Shown here: positions 15,135 to 24,798 of the stretch, in pieces
Numbering within the stretch: the stretch's first letter is position 1
Layout of the letters: every line of letters begins with the position of its first letter
Notes under the pieces: model-generated
The model's database searches: none
What the model was told of the DNA's origin: nothing
What the model saw: the letters and a program-made list of their open reading frames with translations, nothing else
Assembly (NCBI GenBank): GCA_030647905.1
Contig: JAUSJA010000008.1
Span: 1-64,000 of the forward strand
Length of the DNA stretch: 64,000 nucleotides
Direction: 5' to 3'
From: Gemmatimonadaceae bacterium
GTDB taxonomy: Bacteria > Gemmatimonadota > Gemmatimonadetes > Gemmatimonadales > Gemmatimonadaceae
Translations under genes and position numbers: made by a program

Positions 15135-17160
15135 CCGCGTCAGCGTAATCCATCTCATTCTCGCTCTGTTTGCGGTGGCGCTGATCACTCAGGCGGCGCG
15201 CGTGCAGCTCGTGCAGGGCAAGGACTGGGCGGAGCGTGCGCGGCGCCAGCAATACAGGAACGGAGATGTCGCGGCGGCGCGCGGAAATATCTTCGACGCA
15301 TCCGGCAACGTGCTCGTCGAGAGCCGCGAGATGTTCCGATTGAACGTTGCGCCCGGCGAGGTGAAGGATGCGCCCCGGCTCACGCGTGAGCTCAGGAGGG
15401 CCGGGGTAGGGCAGGAGTGGATCCGCGCGTCCACCGACAGGAAGCGGAAATGGGTCTCGCTTCCCGGGCTGTACGTTGCGGCCGACGTTGCCACCTTCAC
15501 TTCGCTCGCCGGCGTGCACTTCGTTCCGCTCATGATCAGGGAGTACGCGAACACGGCAGGAATCCGTCGGATCGTCGGGAATCTCGATCCCGACGGCCGC
15601 GCACTTGGCGGCATCGAGCTCGCGCTGGACAGCGTGCTGAGCGGCGACTCACTGCGCTCGCCCGTCGCCCGGGACGTGCGCGGCCGCCGGCTCGGCTCGC
15701 CGGGCGAATGGGAAACAATTCCGCGAGCGGGAAGCAATGTCACGCTTACGATCAATCGTGATCTGCAGGAGATCTGCGAGCGCGCGCTGGCCCGCGCCAC
15801 CGACAGTCTGAATGCCAGCGGGGGAGACATCGTCGTGATGAATCCCAACAATGGCGAAGTGCTGGCGATGGCGAGTCGGCGGCAGGGAGTGCGCTCGCTG
15901 TCGAACACAGCGGTGACCGAGCCGTTCGAACCGGGGTCCACACTCAAGCCGTTCATCGCGGCAGCTCTCCTCGATCGCAAGCGCGCGCGCGCTGACGAGA
16001 TGATGAACACATTCGGCGGCGAGATGGTGCTGGACGGCCGTCGGTTCACGGACGTTCACAAGGCGCGCGAGCTCACTCTCGCCGATGTCATCAGGTACTC
16101 GAGCAACATCGGCATCGTGCAGTTCGCGGCGCGTCTCACGCCGCGCGAGGAGTACGAGACGCTGCGCGACCTCGGGTTGGGGACGGCCACCGGCGTGCCG
16201 CTTCCGGGTGAGGCCGACGGCACGCTGCGCGAGCCCCGTCGGTGGACCAATAAATCTGCGGCCTCGATGGTGATGGGGTACGAGCTCAGCGTGACTCCGC
16301 TCCAGCTCGTCGCGGCGTACGCGACTCTCGCGAACGGTGGTGAGCTGCTGCAACCGCACGTCATTCGCGAGGTTCGCGGATCCGACGGCGAGCTGATCTA
16401 CAAAGCCAGGAGGCGCGTTCTGCGCCGCGTGTTCAGCGAACACGCCGCGAACGAGGTAAGGGGATTTCTGAAGAGCGTGGTGGACAGCGGAACCGGCGTG
16501 AAGGCAGACCTCGCAACGTTCGAGATGGCGGGCAAGAGCGGCACGGCGCGGCGTGCGGTGCGGGGGCAAGGGTACGTCGAGGGCGATTACACGGCATCGT
16601 TCGTGGGCCTCTTTCCCGCCGACAAGCCCCAATACATCGTTCTGGTGAAGCTCGATTCGCCTCGCGGCGCCTATTATGGTGGTGAGATCGCGGCACCCGT
16701 TTTGGCGGTCGTGCTGCGGGCGGCACTCGCGGCGCGGGACGCCGCGCTCAATCGCGAGGATCTGGCGAGCGTCGAGCGCGAAGTTCAGCTCCCGTCGTCC
16801 GCGGACAGCCCGGCCGCCGGGAAAGCCTCGCCGCAGCGCCCGGCAGCGTCGGTTGAAGATGCAGCCGCGGAGCCGGATACACCGGCGGTTTTCGGCGTTG
16901 ATCCGGCGCCGTACTCCGAGAAGACGCCGCAGCCAGCGCGGGTCATCTCTCTCCCGTTCGTGCCGGCGCGGGTTCCCGAGGACCGATCCCCCAGGGCCGT
17001 TCCTGACGTTCGGGGGCTCCCGACAAGAAGCGCGGTTCGCGCTTTGCATGCATCCGGATTCAGAGTGACGCTCGTGAGCTCTCAGGACGCGCCGACCATT
17101 CCCGCGCCAGGCACAGTGCTGCCGGCGGGCGCAATCGTCAAACTTCAGCACAACCCCTGA
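15121..17160 (+). CDS. ftsI: Septal peptidoglycan transpeptidase FtsI (PBP3) with PASTA domain
   Basis: Class B penicillin-binding protein that crosslinks septal murein. One N-terminal anchor helix (about 8-25), a PBP dimer domain, then the transpeptidase with SxxK Ser273-Lys276 (PGSTLKPF), SSN 327-329 and KSGT 472-475. A Pro/Ala-rich linker (about 565-620) leads to one C-terminal PASTA repeat starting VPDVRGLPTRSAV (about 622-679). 679 residues. ATG 15121 is preceded by GAGGAAG and overlaps ftsL. The stop overlaps murE (ATGA). PASTA on FtsI is common outside Proteobacteria. Confidence 0.95.
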   Translation: MVRLSRVSVIHLILALFAVALITQAARVQLVQGKDWAERARRQQYRNGDVAAARGNIFDASGNVLVESREMFRLNVAPGEVKDAPRLTRELRRAGVGQEWIRASTDRKRKWVSLPGLYVAADVATFTSLAGVHFVPLMIREYANTAGIRRIVGNLDPDGRALGGIELALDSVLSGDSLRSPVARDVRGRRLGSPGEWETIPRAGSNVTLTINRDLQEICERALARATDSLNASGGDIVVMNPNNGEVLAMASRRQGVRSLSNTAVTEPFEPGSTLKPFIAAALLDRKRARADEMMNTFGGEMVLDGRRFTDVHKARELTLADVIRYSSNIGIVQFAARLTPREEYETLRDLGLGTATGVPLPGEADGTLREPRRWTNKSAASMVMGYELSVTPLQLVAAYATLANGGELLQPHVIREVRGSDGELIYKARRRVLRRVFSEHAANEVRGFLKSVVDSGTGVKADLATFEMAGKSGTARRAVRGQGYVEGDYTASFVGLFPADKPQYIVLVKLDSPRGAYYGGEIAAPVLAVVLRAALAARDAALNREDLASVEREVQLPSSADSPAAGKASPQRPAASVEDAAAEPDTPAVFGVDPAPYSEKTPQPARVISLPFVPARVPEDRSPRAVPDVRGLPTRSAVRALHASGFRVTLVSSQDAPTIPAPGTVLPAGAIVKLQHNP

Positions 17161-18626
17161 TGAGCTTTACGCTGGGCACAATCGTCGACGCTCTCGTGCG
17201 GGCGGGGTTGCTCGCCGGCGTGCGAGGTGACCTCCCCGACGTGGTGGAGGGCATTTCGGACGACAGCCGCCACGTCTCTCCGGGGTCTCTCTTCATCGCC
17301 GTCCGTGGATCGGTTCTCGATGGTCACGACTATCTCGACCGCGCGGGCGAGCGTGGCGCATCAGCGGTGATGGTGGAGGATGCGGGTTGGACATCGCTTC
17401 CGGCTATTCTCGTGCGCGAGGGCCGCAAGGCGGCCGCGGTCGCCGCCGGCGCGGCGTTCGGTGATCCGTCCAAAGAGCTGAGGATGATCGGCGTCACCGG
17501 TACCAACGGAAAGAGCACGACCGCCGGAATTCTTCGCCACCTTCTCGATCATCCGGGTTCGCGCGCGGCTTCCATCGGAACGCTCGGCGTTTTGTTCGGT
17601 ACGGAGGCGGAGGTCGTGCCCGGCGGAGCCGAGCTGACGACTCCGGGGCCTGTCGAGCTGCAGCGCGTGCTGCGTGTGCTCGTGAATCGAGGCGTAAAGA
17701 CTGTCGCGATGGAGGTGTCGTCGCACAGTCTCGACCAGCGGCGGATTGACGGGCTCAGCTTCGATGCCGCGGTGTTCACTAACCTCACTCGCGATCATCT
17801 CGACTATCACCGGACGATGGAAGCTTACTTCGCCGCGAAGGCGCGGCTGATGGACTACCTGAAGCCGGACGGCGCCGCGGCGATCAACATAGACGACGAG
17901 AACTGGACCGCGCTGGCCAATTCGCGGAGGAAGATTCTCTTCGGCGTGGACCCCCGCGCCGACGTGCGCGCCACGGACGTACGATTCTTTCCATCCGGAA
18001 GCGAGTGGAACCTCACGTACGGCGGCGAGGCTATTCCGGTCAAGCTGCCGCTCATCGGCGACGTCAATGTGCACAACGCGCTTGGCGCCGTGGCGGTCGG
18101 TCTCACGATGGGTGTGCCGCTGGCCGAGTTGGCGTCGTCTCTCGGAAATCTGCCGCAGGTGCCGGGACGCCTCGAGGTGATCTCGCAGAATCCGACGGTG
18201 CTCCGGGATTACGCGCACACGCCGGATGCCATCGAGCGTGCGCTCGCGGCGATCCGCCCATTCACATCGGGGCGGCTCATCCTCGTCTTCGGATGTGGCG
18301 GCGACAGGGATCGTGGCAAGCGCGCGGAGATGGGGCGCGCGGCGGAGGCCGGCGCGGATCTGGTGATCGTCACCAATGACAACCCCCGCACCGAGGATCC
18401 GGAGCGGATCCTCGACGACATCGAATCGGGCATGTCGCCCGGCCGGCATCTGCGCATTGTCAAAAGGAAGACGGCGATCCGGCGCGCCATCGAGGAAGCG
18501 GGTGACGGCGACGTCGTGCTCCTCGCCGGCAAAGGACACGAAACGTATCAGATAATAGGCACGGCGAAGCTTCCATTCGATGAAAATATTATCGTGAAGG
18601 CCCTCGTCGCGGAGCTTGGTAATTGA
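17160..18626 (+). CDS. murE: UDP-MurNAc-tripeptide synthetase (meso-DAP adding)
   Basis: Adds the third stem-peptide residue. Mur ligase with N-terminal UDP-binding domain, ATP loop GVTGTNGKST (111-120), carbamylated Lys227 in YFAAKARL, and the DNPR motif (407-410), which in characterised enzymes selects meso-diaminopimelate rather than lysine. 488 residues, full length. Start ATG 17160 overlaps the ftsI stop. A TTGA overlap joins it to murF. Confidence 0.97.
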   Translation: MSFTLGTIVDALVRAGLLAGVRGDLPDVVEGISDDSRHVSPGSLFIAVRGSVLDGHDYLDRAGERGASAVMVEDAGWTSLPAILVREGRKAAAVAAGAAFGDPSKELRMIGVTGTNGKSTTAGILRHLLDHPGSRAASIGTLGVLFGTEAEVVPGGAELTTPGPVELQRVLRVLVNRGVKTVAMEVSSHSLDQRRIDGLSFDAAVFTNLTRDHLDYHRTMEAYFAAKARLMDYLKPDGAAAINIDDENWTALANSRRKILFGVDPRADVRATDVRFFPSGSEWNLTYGGEAIPVKLPLIGDVNVHNALGAVAVGLTMGVPLAELASSLGNLPQVPGRLEVISQNPTVLRDYAHTPDAIERALAAIRPFTSGRLILVFGCGGDRDRGKRAEMGRAAEAGADLVIVTNDNPRTEDPERILDDIESGMSPGRHLRIVKRKTAIRRAIEEAGDGDVVLLAGKGHETYQIIGTAKLPFDENIIVKALVAELGN

Positions 18627-19981
18627 GCTTCTGGACTCTCGCCACCGTGGCCGAAGCGCTGGGAAGCTACGTGACGACGAAGCCGCCGCGCGGACCGGCC
18701 GAGCTCGGCGGCATCAGCACCGATTCCCGATCGGTGTCCGCCGGCCAGCTCTTCGTCGCGCTGATCGGAGAAAAGTTCGACGGACATGACTACGTGGAGG
18801 CCGCGCTGCGGCAGGGCGTATCCGCGGTGATCGTGTCGCGTCCGGTCCGGATCGAATCGCCGGGCGTTGCCGTGTACGAGGTGCCCGACACGCTCGTAGC
18901 GCTCGGCAGACTGGCGAGCCACTGGCGCCGCGCGTGGGGCGGCGCGCTGGTGATGGTGGCGGGAAGCAATGGCAAGACGACGACCAAGGATCTCATCCGC
19001 GTTGCGCTTTCGAGGGCGATGCGCGTGCACGCAACGACTGGCAATCTCAACAATCGCATCGGCGTTCCGCTGACACTGCTGGCGATCCCTCACGACTGCG
19101 AGATCGCGGTCGTCGAGGCGGGCACGAATCTGCCCGGCGAAGTGGCGATCCTCCGCGCAATCGCGGATCCCGACATCTCCGTCGTCACGTCAGTCGCGGA
19201 GGAACATCTCGAAGGTCTGGGCGATCTCGCCGGGGTCCTTCGCGAAGAAGCCGCGGCGTTCGATGGCGTGCGCATCGCCATCACTCCTGCTTCGCAGCCG
19301 GAAATCGGCGACGCCGCGCACGAGCGGGCGGAAGAGGTCATCACCGCCGGACTTGACGAAGGCGACGTGAAGCCCGACTCATGGTCCATATCGAGCGATG
19401 GCGTCGGCACCGTTCGATTCGGCAACGTCACAATGACGCCGCCGCTTCGCGGGATTCACAACCTTCGGAACGCGATGCTCGCGATTGCCGTATCGCGCGC
19501 GTGCGGCGTGAGCGACGAGATTGCCGCGGCGGGGATAGAGGCGATGCCGGCGCTGCGGATGCGTGTTGCATGGGAGCAACTCGGCAGGGCAACACTGATC
19601 AACGACGCGTACAACGCCAATCCCGGCTCCACACGCGCGGCGATCGAGCTCGTGAAGAGTGTCGGACCCGGAAGGCAGAGGGTGATCGTGCTCGGTACCA
19701 TGCGCGAGCTGGGCGAAGCGTCGACGCGCTGTCACGACGACATCAGCCGGCTGGCGCTCGACTCGGGAGCTGACGTCGTAGCCGGAATCGGCGAGTTCGC
19801 CGAGTCCCTGGCACGAATCGGTAAAGAGGACCCGAGGATCGTCACGGCTGAATCCGTCAGCGAGCTGTGGCCGCGGTTATTCCCGCGGATGCAGCCCGAC
19901 GCGGTTATTCTATTGAAGGCCTCTCGGGGGGTCCAGCTGGAGCAGCTCGTTCCGCACCTCACAACCTGGGCAAATCCCTAG
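18623..19981 (+). CDS. murF: UDP-MurNAc-pentapeptide synthetase
   Basis: Adds D-Ala-D-Ala to the tripeptide precursor. 452 residues with the ATP loop VAGSNGKTTTKD (about 112-123), the Mur-ligase segment ATTGNLNNRIGVPLTLL, NDAYNANPGS in the C-terminal domain and VLGTMRELGE. Start is TTG 18623, overlapping the murE stop (TTGA). No better start exists close by. Its stop shares a base with the GTG of mraY. Confidence 0.96.
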   Translation: MSFWTLATVAEALGSYVTTKPPRGPAELGGISTDSRSVSAGQLFVALIGEKFDGHDYVEAALRQGVSAVIVSRPVRIESPGVAVYEVPDTLVALGRLASHWRRAWGGALVMVAGSNGKTTTKDLIRVALSRAMRVHATTGNLNNRIGVPLTLLAIPHDCEIAVVEAGTNLPGEVAILRAIADPDISVVTSVAEEHLEGLGDLAGVLREEAAAFDGVRIAITPASQPEIGDAAHERAEEVITAGLDEGDVKPDSWSISSDGVGTVRFGNVTMTPPLRGIHNLRNAMLAIAVSRACGVSDEIAAAGIEAMPALRMRVAWEQLGRATLINDAYNANPGSTRAAIELVKSVGPGRQRVIVLGTMRELGEASTRCHDDISRLALDSGADVVAGIGEFAESLARIGKEDPRIVTAESVSELWPRLFPRMQPDAVILLKASRGVQLEQLVPHLTTWANP

Positions 19982-21114
19982 TGCTCAACTACCTGCTGGT
20001 TCCGCTGGTCAGGGACTTCGGATTCCTGCGAATCTTCAACTACATCTCCTTCCGCGCGGCGGGGGCGGCGGTGACGGCGCTGCTTGTGTCGTTCATCGTC
20101 GGGCCGCTCATCATCAAGCGGCTGAGGCGGATGCGGCTGCACCAGGTAATCCGCGAAGGAACGCCGGACAGTCACCAGGAAAAGAAGCGGATCCCGACGA
20201 TGGGTGGGCTGATCATTCTCGCCGCGACTCTGATACCGACCTTCCTCTGGGCCAAGCTCAACAATCGCTACGTACTGATAGCGATGTTCGTGATGCTGTG
20301 GATGGGGTTCATCGGATTCGTCGATGATTATCTGAAGCTGAAGCAGAGGCAGGCCGGAAAGGAGAACACCGGGCTCATCGAGGGCTACAAGCTCATCGGC
20401 CAGGTGTCGATCGGAATCGCGCTCGGATGGTATCTCTGGCACTTTCCGCTCTCCACTCTGCCCGGTGCTTCGACGACGCTGCCTTTCTACAAGTACATCC
20501 TGGTTGTCCCGACGTTCGCATGGGTGTACGTGCTGTTCGTCACCTTCGTGCTCACCGGCACGAGCAATGCGGTGAACATCACCGATGGCCTCGACGGCCT
20601 CGCGGCGGGGCTCACCGCCATCGCCGTGCTCACTCTCGCGCTGTTCGCCTACGTCATCGGACGCATCGACGCGTCGGCGTATCTGCAGGTGTTCTATCTG
20701 CGCGGCGCCGGAGAGCTGACCGTCTTCTGCGCGGCGATCATGGGCGCGTGCATCGGATTTCTATGGTATAACACCCACCCCGCGCAGGTATTCATGGGTG
20801 ACACGGGCTCGCTTGCGCTTGGCGGAGCCCTCGGCGCGATCGCCATCCTGCTGAAATCGGAATTCGTTCTGCTGCTCGTGGGCGGCGTGTTCGTGGCGGA
20901 GATGGTGTCGGTGATTCTTCAGCGTGTCGTTTTCAAGTTGAACAAGAGGATGAAAGGGCTCGAGTATGCGCAGACTCATCGGGTGTTCCGGCTGGCGCCG
21001 CTTCACCACCACTTCGAAAAGGGCGGATGGGACGAGAGCCAGGTCGTAGTGCGCTTCTGGATTCTCGGGATTCTGTGCGCGTTCCTGGCGCTGAGCACAC
21101 TGAAGCTCAGATGA
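19981..21114 (+). CDS. mraY: Phospho-N-acetylmuramoyl-pentapeptide transferase
   Basis: Makes lipid I from UDP-MurNAc-pentapeptide and undecaprenyl phosphate in the inner membrane. 377 residues, about ten hydrophobic helices. Family motifs: RIPTMGGL near residue 70, GFVDDYLKL (the Asp pair), NAVNITDGLDGLA, WYNTHPAQVFMGDTGSLALGG and the His-rich loop APLHHHFEKGGW. GTG 19981 overlaps the murF stop. The end overlaps murD by four bases. Confidence 0.97.
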   Translation: MLNYLLVPLVRDFGFLRIFNYISFRAAGAAVTALLVSFIVGPLIIKRLRRMRLHQVIREGTPDSHQEKKRIPTMGGLIILAATLIPTFLWAKLNNRYVLIAMFVMLWMGFIGFVDDYLKLKQRQAGKENTGLIEGYKLIGQVSIGIALGWYLWHFPLSTLPGASTTLPFYKYILVVPTFAWVYVLFVTFVLTGTSNAVNITDGLDGLAAGLTAIAVLTLALFAYVIGRIDASAYLQVFYLRGAGELTVFCAAIMGACIGFLWYNTHPAQVFMGDTGSLALGGALGAIAILLKSEFVLLLVGGVFVAEMVSVILQRVVFKLNKRMKGLEYAQTHRVFRLAPLHHHFEKGGWDESQVVVRFWILGILCAFLALSTLKLR

Positions 21115-22478
21115 CGGAGGCGGAGCGACCCGGAGGCGAGGTTGCCATCCTGGGGCTCGGAAAGAGCGGCACCGCGGCTGCCAGGCTGCTCCTCGCTGAC
21201 GGAAAGCGTGTGTACGTGTCGGACTCCGGATCGTCGCCGGCACTGGAGGCGACCGCCCGGCAGTTGCGAGATCTCGGCGCAGCAGTGGACGTGGGCGGCC
21301 ATGACCTCGCTCGAATAGCGCGGGCGTCGCGCGTCGTTGCGAGCCCGGGAATCGATCCCGCCGCTCCACCGATCGCGGCGGCGAGAGAGGCAGGGAAGCC
21401 ACTCGTCAGCGAGATAGAGATCGCGCTCAGCTACCTGGAGGGAACGCGGATCATTGCCGTCACGGGCACGAACGGAAAGACGACGACGACAGCGCTCATC
21501 GGCCACATCCTGCGCGGACTTCGTGAAAATGCCGTAGATGCCGGCAACATCGGCACACCGTTGTCCGACATTGCCCGGCGGGACGATCACCCTGATTGGA
21601 TCGCTCTGGAGATGTCGTCGTTCCAGCTTCACGACACACCGAGCCTTGCGCCAGACATCGGAGTTCTCACCAACCTCAGCCCTGATCACCTGGACCGGTA
21701 TCCGACAGCCGAGGAATATTATTCGGACAAGTCGTTGCTGTTCGCGAACGCGGATGACGACTCCCGGTGGGTGCTCAACGCGGATGACGAGCGCGTGATG
21801 CGTATGGCCGCCGGCATCGCAGGAACGAAATCCGGATTCTCCGTGCGCCACGAGGCCGATGCGTGGCTCGACAACCGCACCGGCGCGCTGCACGTGCTGG
21901 GATTGCCACTGATGGCGAGGAACGAGATCAATCTTCTCGGCGACCACAACGTCGCCAACGCGCTCGCCGCCGCGCTCGCCGTCTCCCTCGCTGACGCGCG
22001 TTTCACGGAGCCCGACGCAAGGCGCGACATGGCGGCCGCGCTCGGCAGCTTCAACGCGCTCGAGCACCGGCTCGAGGTTGTCGGCGAGAAGAACGGTGTG
22101 CAATGGATCAACGATTCGAAGGCGACGAACGTCAGCTCTTCGCTCGTGGCAATTGCGGCCATGCGCAAACCGACGATTCTGCTGCTCGGCGGCAGGCACA
22201 AGGGCGAGCCATACACCGGCCTGGCCGACGCAATCCGCCGGTCGGTGAAGAAAGTCATCGCGTACGGCGAGGCCGCGCCCATGATCGAGAAGGATCTGGA
22301 TCGAGTCGTGCCGGTCGAGCGGCTGGGCTCCGATTTCGATGAGGTAATGCGACACGCCCGCGAAAGCGCCGAGCCGGGCGATGTGGTCCTGCTTTCACCA
22401 GCGTGCTCGAGTTACGACATGTTCCGCAATTACGAGGAGCGCGGCGCGCGGTTCAGAGAGCTGGCGATGGAGCAATAG
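21111..22478 (+). CDS. murD: UDP-MurNAc-L-alanine:D-glutamate ligase
   Basis: Adds D-Glu, the second stem residue. 455 residues: N-terminal Rossmann part VAILGLGKSGTAAARLL, ATP loop VTGTNGKTTTTAL (about 122-134), substrate segments EMSSFQL and LTNLSPDHLDRY, and C-terminal NDSKATN and LSPACSSYDMFRNYEERG. ATG 21111 overlaps the mraY stop (ATGA). Confidence 0.97.
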   Translation: MTEAERPGGEVAILGLGKSGTAAARLLLADGKRVYVSDSGSSPALEATARQLRDLGAAVDVGGHDLARIARASRVVASPGIDPAAPPIAAAREAGKPLVSEIEIALSYLEGTRIIAVTGTNGKTTTTALIGHILRGLRENAVDAGNIGTPLSDIARRDDHPDWIALEMSSFQLHDTPSLAPDIGVLTNLSPDHLDRYPTAEEYYSDKSLLFANADDDSRWVLNADDERVMRMAAGIAGTKSGFSVRHEADAWLDNRTGALHVLGLPLMARNEINLLGDHNVANALAAALAVSLADARFTEPDARRDMAAALGSFNALEHRLEVVGEKNGVQWINDSKATNVSSSLVAIAAMRKPTILLLGGRHKGEPYTGLADAIRRSVKKVIAYGEAAPMIEKDLDRVVPVERLGSDFDEVMRHARESAEPGDVVLLSPACSSYDMFRNYEERGARFRELAMEQ

Positions 22479-23657
22479 ATGGCAGTGTCCGTTGCGGATG
22501 TGCGATTCAGATGGTACATGGGGCCGGAGGCGCGGCTCATTCTTCTCATGACCGCATGCCTGCTCGCGTTCGGGCTGGCGACCGTGTACAGCGCCAGTGC
22601 GATTCTCGCCCAAAGCAAGGACCTCGGCAGCGGCTACTTCTTCATCCGGCAGCTCGCCGGTATCGCGGTGGGACTGGTGGCGCTCGCGGTTTTCGCGAAG
22701 GTGGATGCTGAACTGTGGAGCAAGTACGCATGGCCGTTGATGCTACTGTCGCTGTTTCTCCTGCTGCTCATCATCATGCCCTTCACCGAATCCATTGCGC
22801 CGCGGATTCGCGGATCGCGACGATTTCTGGTGGGATCGTCGCTTCAACCGTCGGAGCTCGGCAAGATCGCGGTCATAGCGTGGACCTCGATGCTCGTCGT
22901 GAAGAAAGGAGACGCGTTGCGCCGGTTGACCAAAGGGCTGCTGCCATTTCTGGTGGTCGTCGGAGCGCTCGACATACTCGTCGCCCTCGAACCGGATCTC
23001 TCGGTGGCGATGATGTACACGCTCATAATGGGAATCATCCTCTTTGCGGGCGGGGTTCGCATCGGGCATTTCGTCGTCCTCGGGATCGTCGCTGTGCCGC
23101 TTCTGTGGGGACAGATGCAGCGGCTGAACTACGCACTCCTCCGCATGACGGCGTTCTTCGACCCAGGCAGCGCGCCGACCCACGTCAGCGATCAGTTGAA
23201 GCAGTCTCTCATCGCCGTCGGATCCGGCCAGATCTTTGGCCTTGGCTTCGGGCGGGGCAGGCAGCAGCTCGGATTCCTTCCGCTCGCATACGACGATTTC
23301 ATCGCCGGATCCATTGGCGAGGAGCGGGGATTCGTCGGACTCGCGCTTCTGATTCTGGCGTTCGCGGCTTACGCGTTTCTCGGCTTCAGAATCGCAAAGA
23401 AGGCGCGCTCTCCATTTCTTCAGCTCACGGCGGTGGGAATTACCGCGACCGTGGTCATCACGGCGTTTCTTCACATTGGCGTCGCGATCGGCCTTCTTCC
23501 GACAACCGGGCTGACGCTGCCGTTCGTATCGTACGGGCGGTCGAACATGGTGCTTTCGCTGCTCATGACGGGAATTCTCGTCAACATCGGCAGCACGCGT
23601 GAGAAAGTGATCGGATCGCGCGCCACTGATCCGTCGTTCGCCATGCAGAGAGTCTAG
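22479..23657 (+). CDS. ftsW: Septal SEDS glycosyltransferase FtsW
   Basis: Polymerises lipid II during division with FtsI. 392 residues, ten predicted helices. SEDS features: LATVYSASAILA in helix 1, RRFLVGSSLQPSELGKIAVIAW, ALEPDLSVAM (catalytic Asp region), GSGQIFGLGFGRGRQQLGFLP, NDF-like DDFIAGSIGEE and GLTLPFVSYGRSNMV near the end. It starts directly after the murD stop. Confidence 0.96.
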   Translation: MAVSVADVRFRWYMGPEARLILLMTACLLAFGLATVYSASAILAQSKDLGSGYFFIRQLAGIAVGLVALAVFAKVDAELWSKYAWPLMLLSLFLLLLIIMPFTESIAPRIRGSRRFLVGSSLQPSELGKIAVIAWTSMLVVKKGDALRRLTKGLLPFLVVVGALDILVALEPDLSVAMMYTLIMGIILFAGGVRIGHFVVLGIVAVPLLWGQMQRLNYALLRMTAFFDPGSAPTHVSDQLKQSLIAVGSGQIFGLGFGRGRQQLGFLPLAYDDFIAGSIGEERGFVGLALLILAFAAYAFLGFRIAKKARSPFLQLTAVGITATVVITAFLHIGVAIGLLPTTGLTLPFVSYGRSNMVLSLLMTGILVNIGSTREKVIGSRATDPSFAMQRV

Positions 23658-23658
23658 C

Positions 23659-24753
23659 GTGCGCATCCTGTTCGCCGGTGGCGGCACCGGTGGCCATCTC
23701 TATCCCGGTCTCGCAATCGCTCGCGCAATGCAGCGACTTTCGCCTGATGTGCGCCCGTTCTTCATTGGCGCGCAACGAGGAATTGAAAAAGGTGTGCTGC
23801 CGGACGCCGGATTCCCCTACGAGCTGCTCGACCTGCATCCGCTCTACCGGTCGCGGCCGTGGGAGAACTGGAAGACGATTCGCGGAGGCGCGACGGCATG
23901 GTCGCGAATGCGGCAGATCGTCGCCGACGAGCGGCCGGCGTGCGTAGTGGGGACCGGGGGTTACGCGTCCGGCATCGCACTGGCATATGCGGCGACGCGC
24001 GGGATTCCCTTCGCGATTCAGGAACAGAACAGCTTCCCCGGGCTCACGACGCGTTTTTTCAGCCGCTATGCCCGACAGGTTCACAATGGATTTCCCGAGG
24101 CCGCGGCTCATCTGAGACCGGGGAAGGACACACAGGTGTTCGACTCGGGCAATCCGATCGAGCCGCCGCCTAGCCCTCGATCCGACCGGTCAGCCGCGCG
24201 TCTCGCGTGGGGGTTCGCGCCTTCGGGCGGGCGAGTGATGCTGATCTACGGCGGAAGCCAGGGGTCGAAGGCAATCAACGACGTCGTCGCGGAATGGGTT
24301 AAGCGCGGTGTACCGGATTCGTTGTTCGTCATCTGGGCGACGGGGCGCAATACGCATGCGGATTACGCCGCGCTCGAGAGCAGCCGCGTGCGCATTCGCG
24401 CGTATCTGTCGCCAGTCTCGGATGCATACGCCGCTACCGATTTCGCGCTCTCGCGCGGCGGAGCCATTGCCACCGCCGAGCTCTGCGCGTGGGGAATTCC
24501 GCCGATCGTAGTGCCCCTGCCAACCGCCGCCGCGGATCATCAGACGGCGAACGCTCGCGCTCTCGCGCAAGCCGGAGCGGCGGAATTCATTCGTCAGAGC
24601 GATCTGACTGCAGAAACGCTCGACCGCTCCGTGGGTGCGCTGATCGGCGATCCGGATCTTCTCGCCAGCCGCACCGCGTCGGCATCTGCACGCGCGCGGC
24701 CGCACGCCGCCGAGGAGATCGCCAGCCGGATTCTCGGGATGGTGCGCGCGTGA
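23659..24753 (+). CDS. murG: UDP-GlcNAc:lipid I GlcNAc transferase
   Basis: Converts lipid I to lipid II on the inner face of the membrane. 364 residues, GT-B fold: G-loop FAGGGTGGHLYPGLA (5-19), second loop IYGGSQGSKAIND (about 196), and acceptor/UDP region SRGGAIATAELCAWGIPPIVVPLPTAAADHQ. GTG 23659 follows the ftsW stop by one base. The 45 bases before murC hold no gene. Confidence 0.96.
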   Translation: MRILFAGGGTGGHLYPGLAIARAMQRLSPDVRPFFIGAQRGIEKGVLPDAGFPYELLDLHPLYRSRPWENWKTIRGGATAWSRMRQIVADERPACVVGTGGYASGIALAYAATRGIPFAIQEQNSFPGLTTRFFSRYARQVHNGFPEAAAHLRPGKDTQVFDSGNPIEPPPSPRSDRSAARLAWGFAPSGGRVMLIYGGSQGSKAINDVVAEWVKRGVPDSLFVIWATGRNTHADYAALESSRVRIRAYLSPVSDAYAATDFALSRGGAIATAELCAWGIPPIVVPLPTAAADHQTANARALAQAGAAEFIRQSDLTAETLDRSVGALIGDPDLLASRTASASARARPHAAEEIASRILGMVRA

Positions 24754-24798
24754 AACCGCTTGAGGCGGCGCCCCACTCGTCTGGATTGACGGTGTCCG

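Noticed and set aside
15649-17151. Reverse 500-residue frame opposite ftsI
   Set aside because: High-GC antisense shadow of a clearly conserved gene. The same holds for long reverse frames opposite murE, murD, murG/murC and ftsY.
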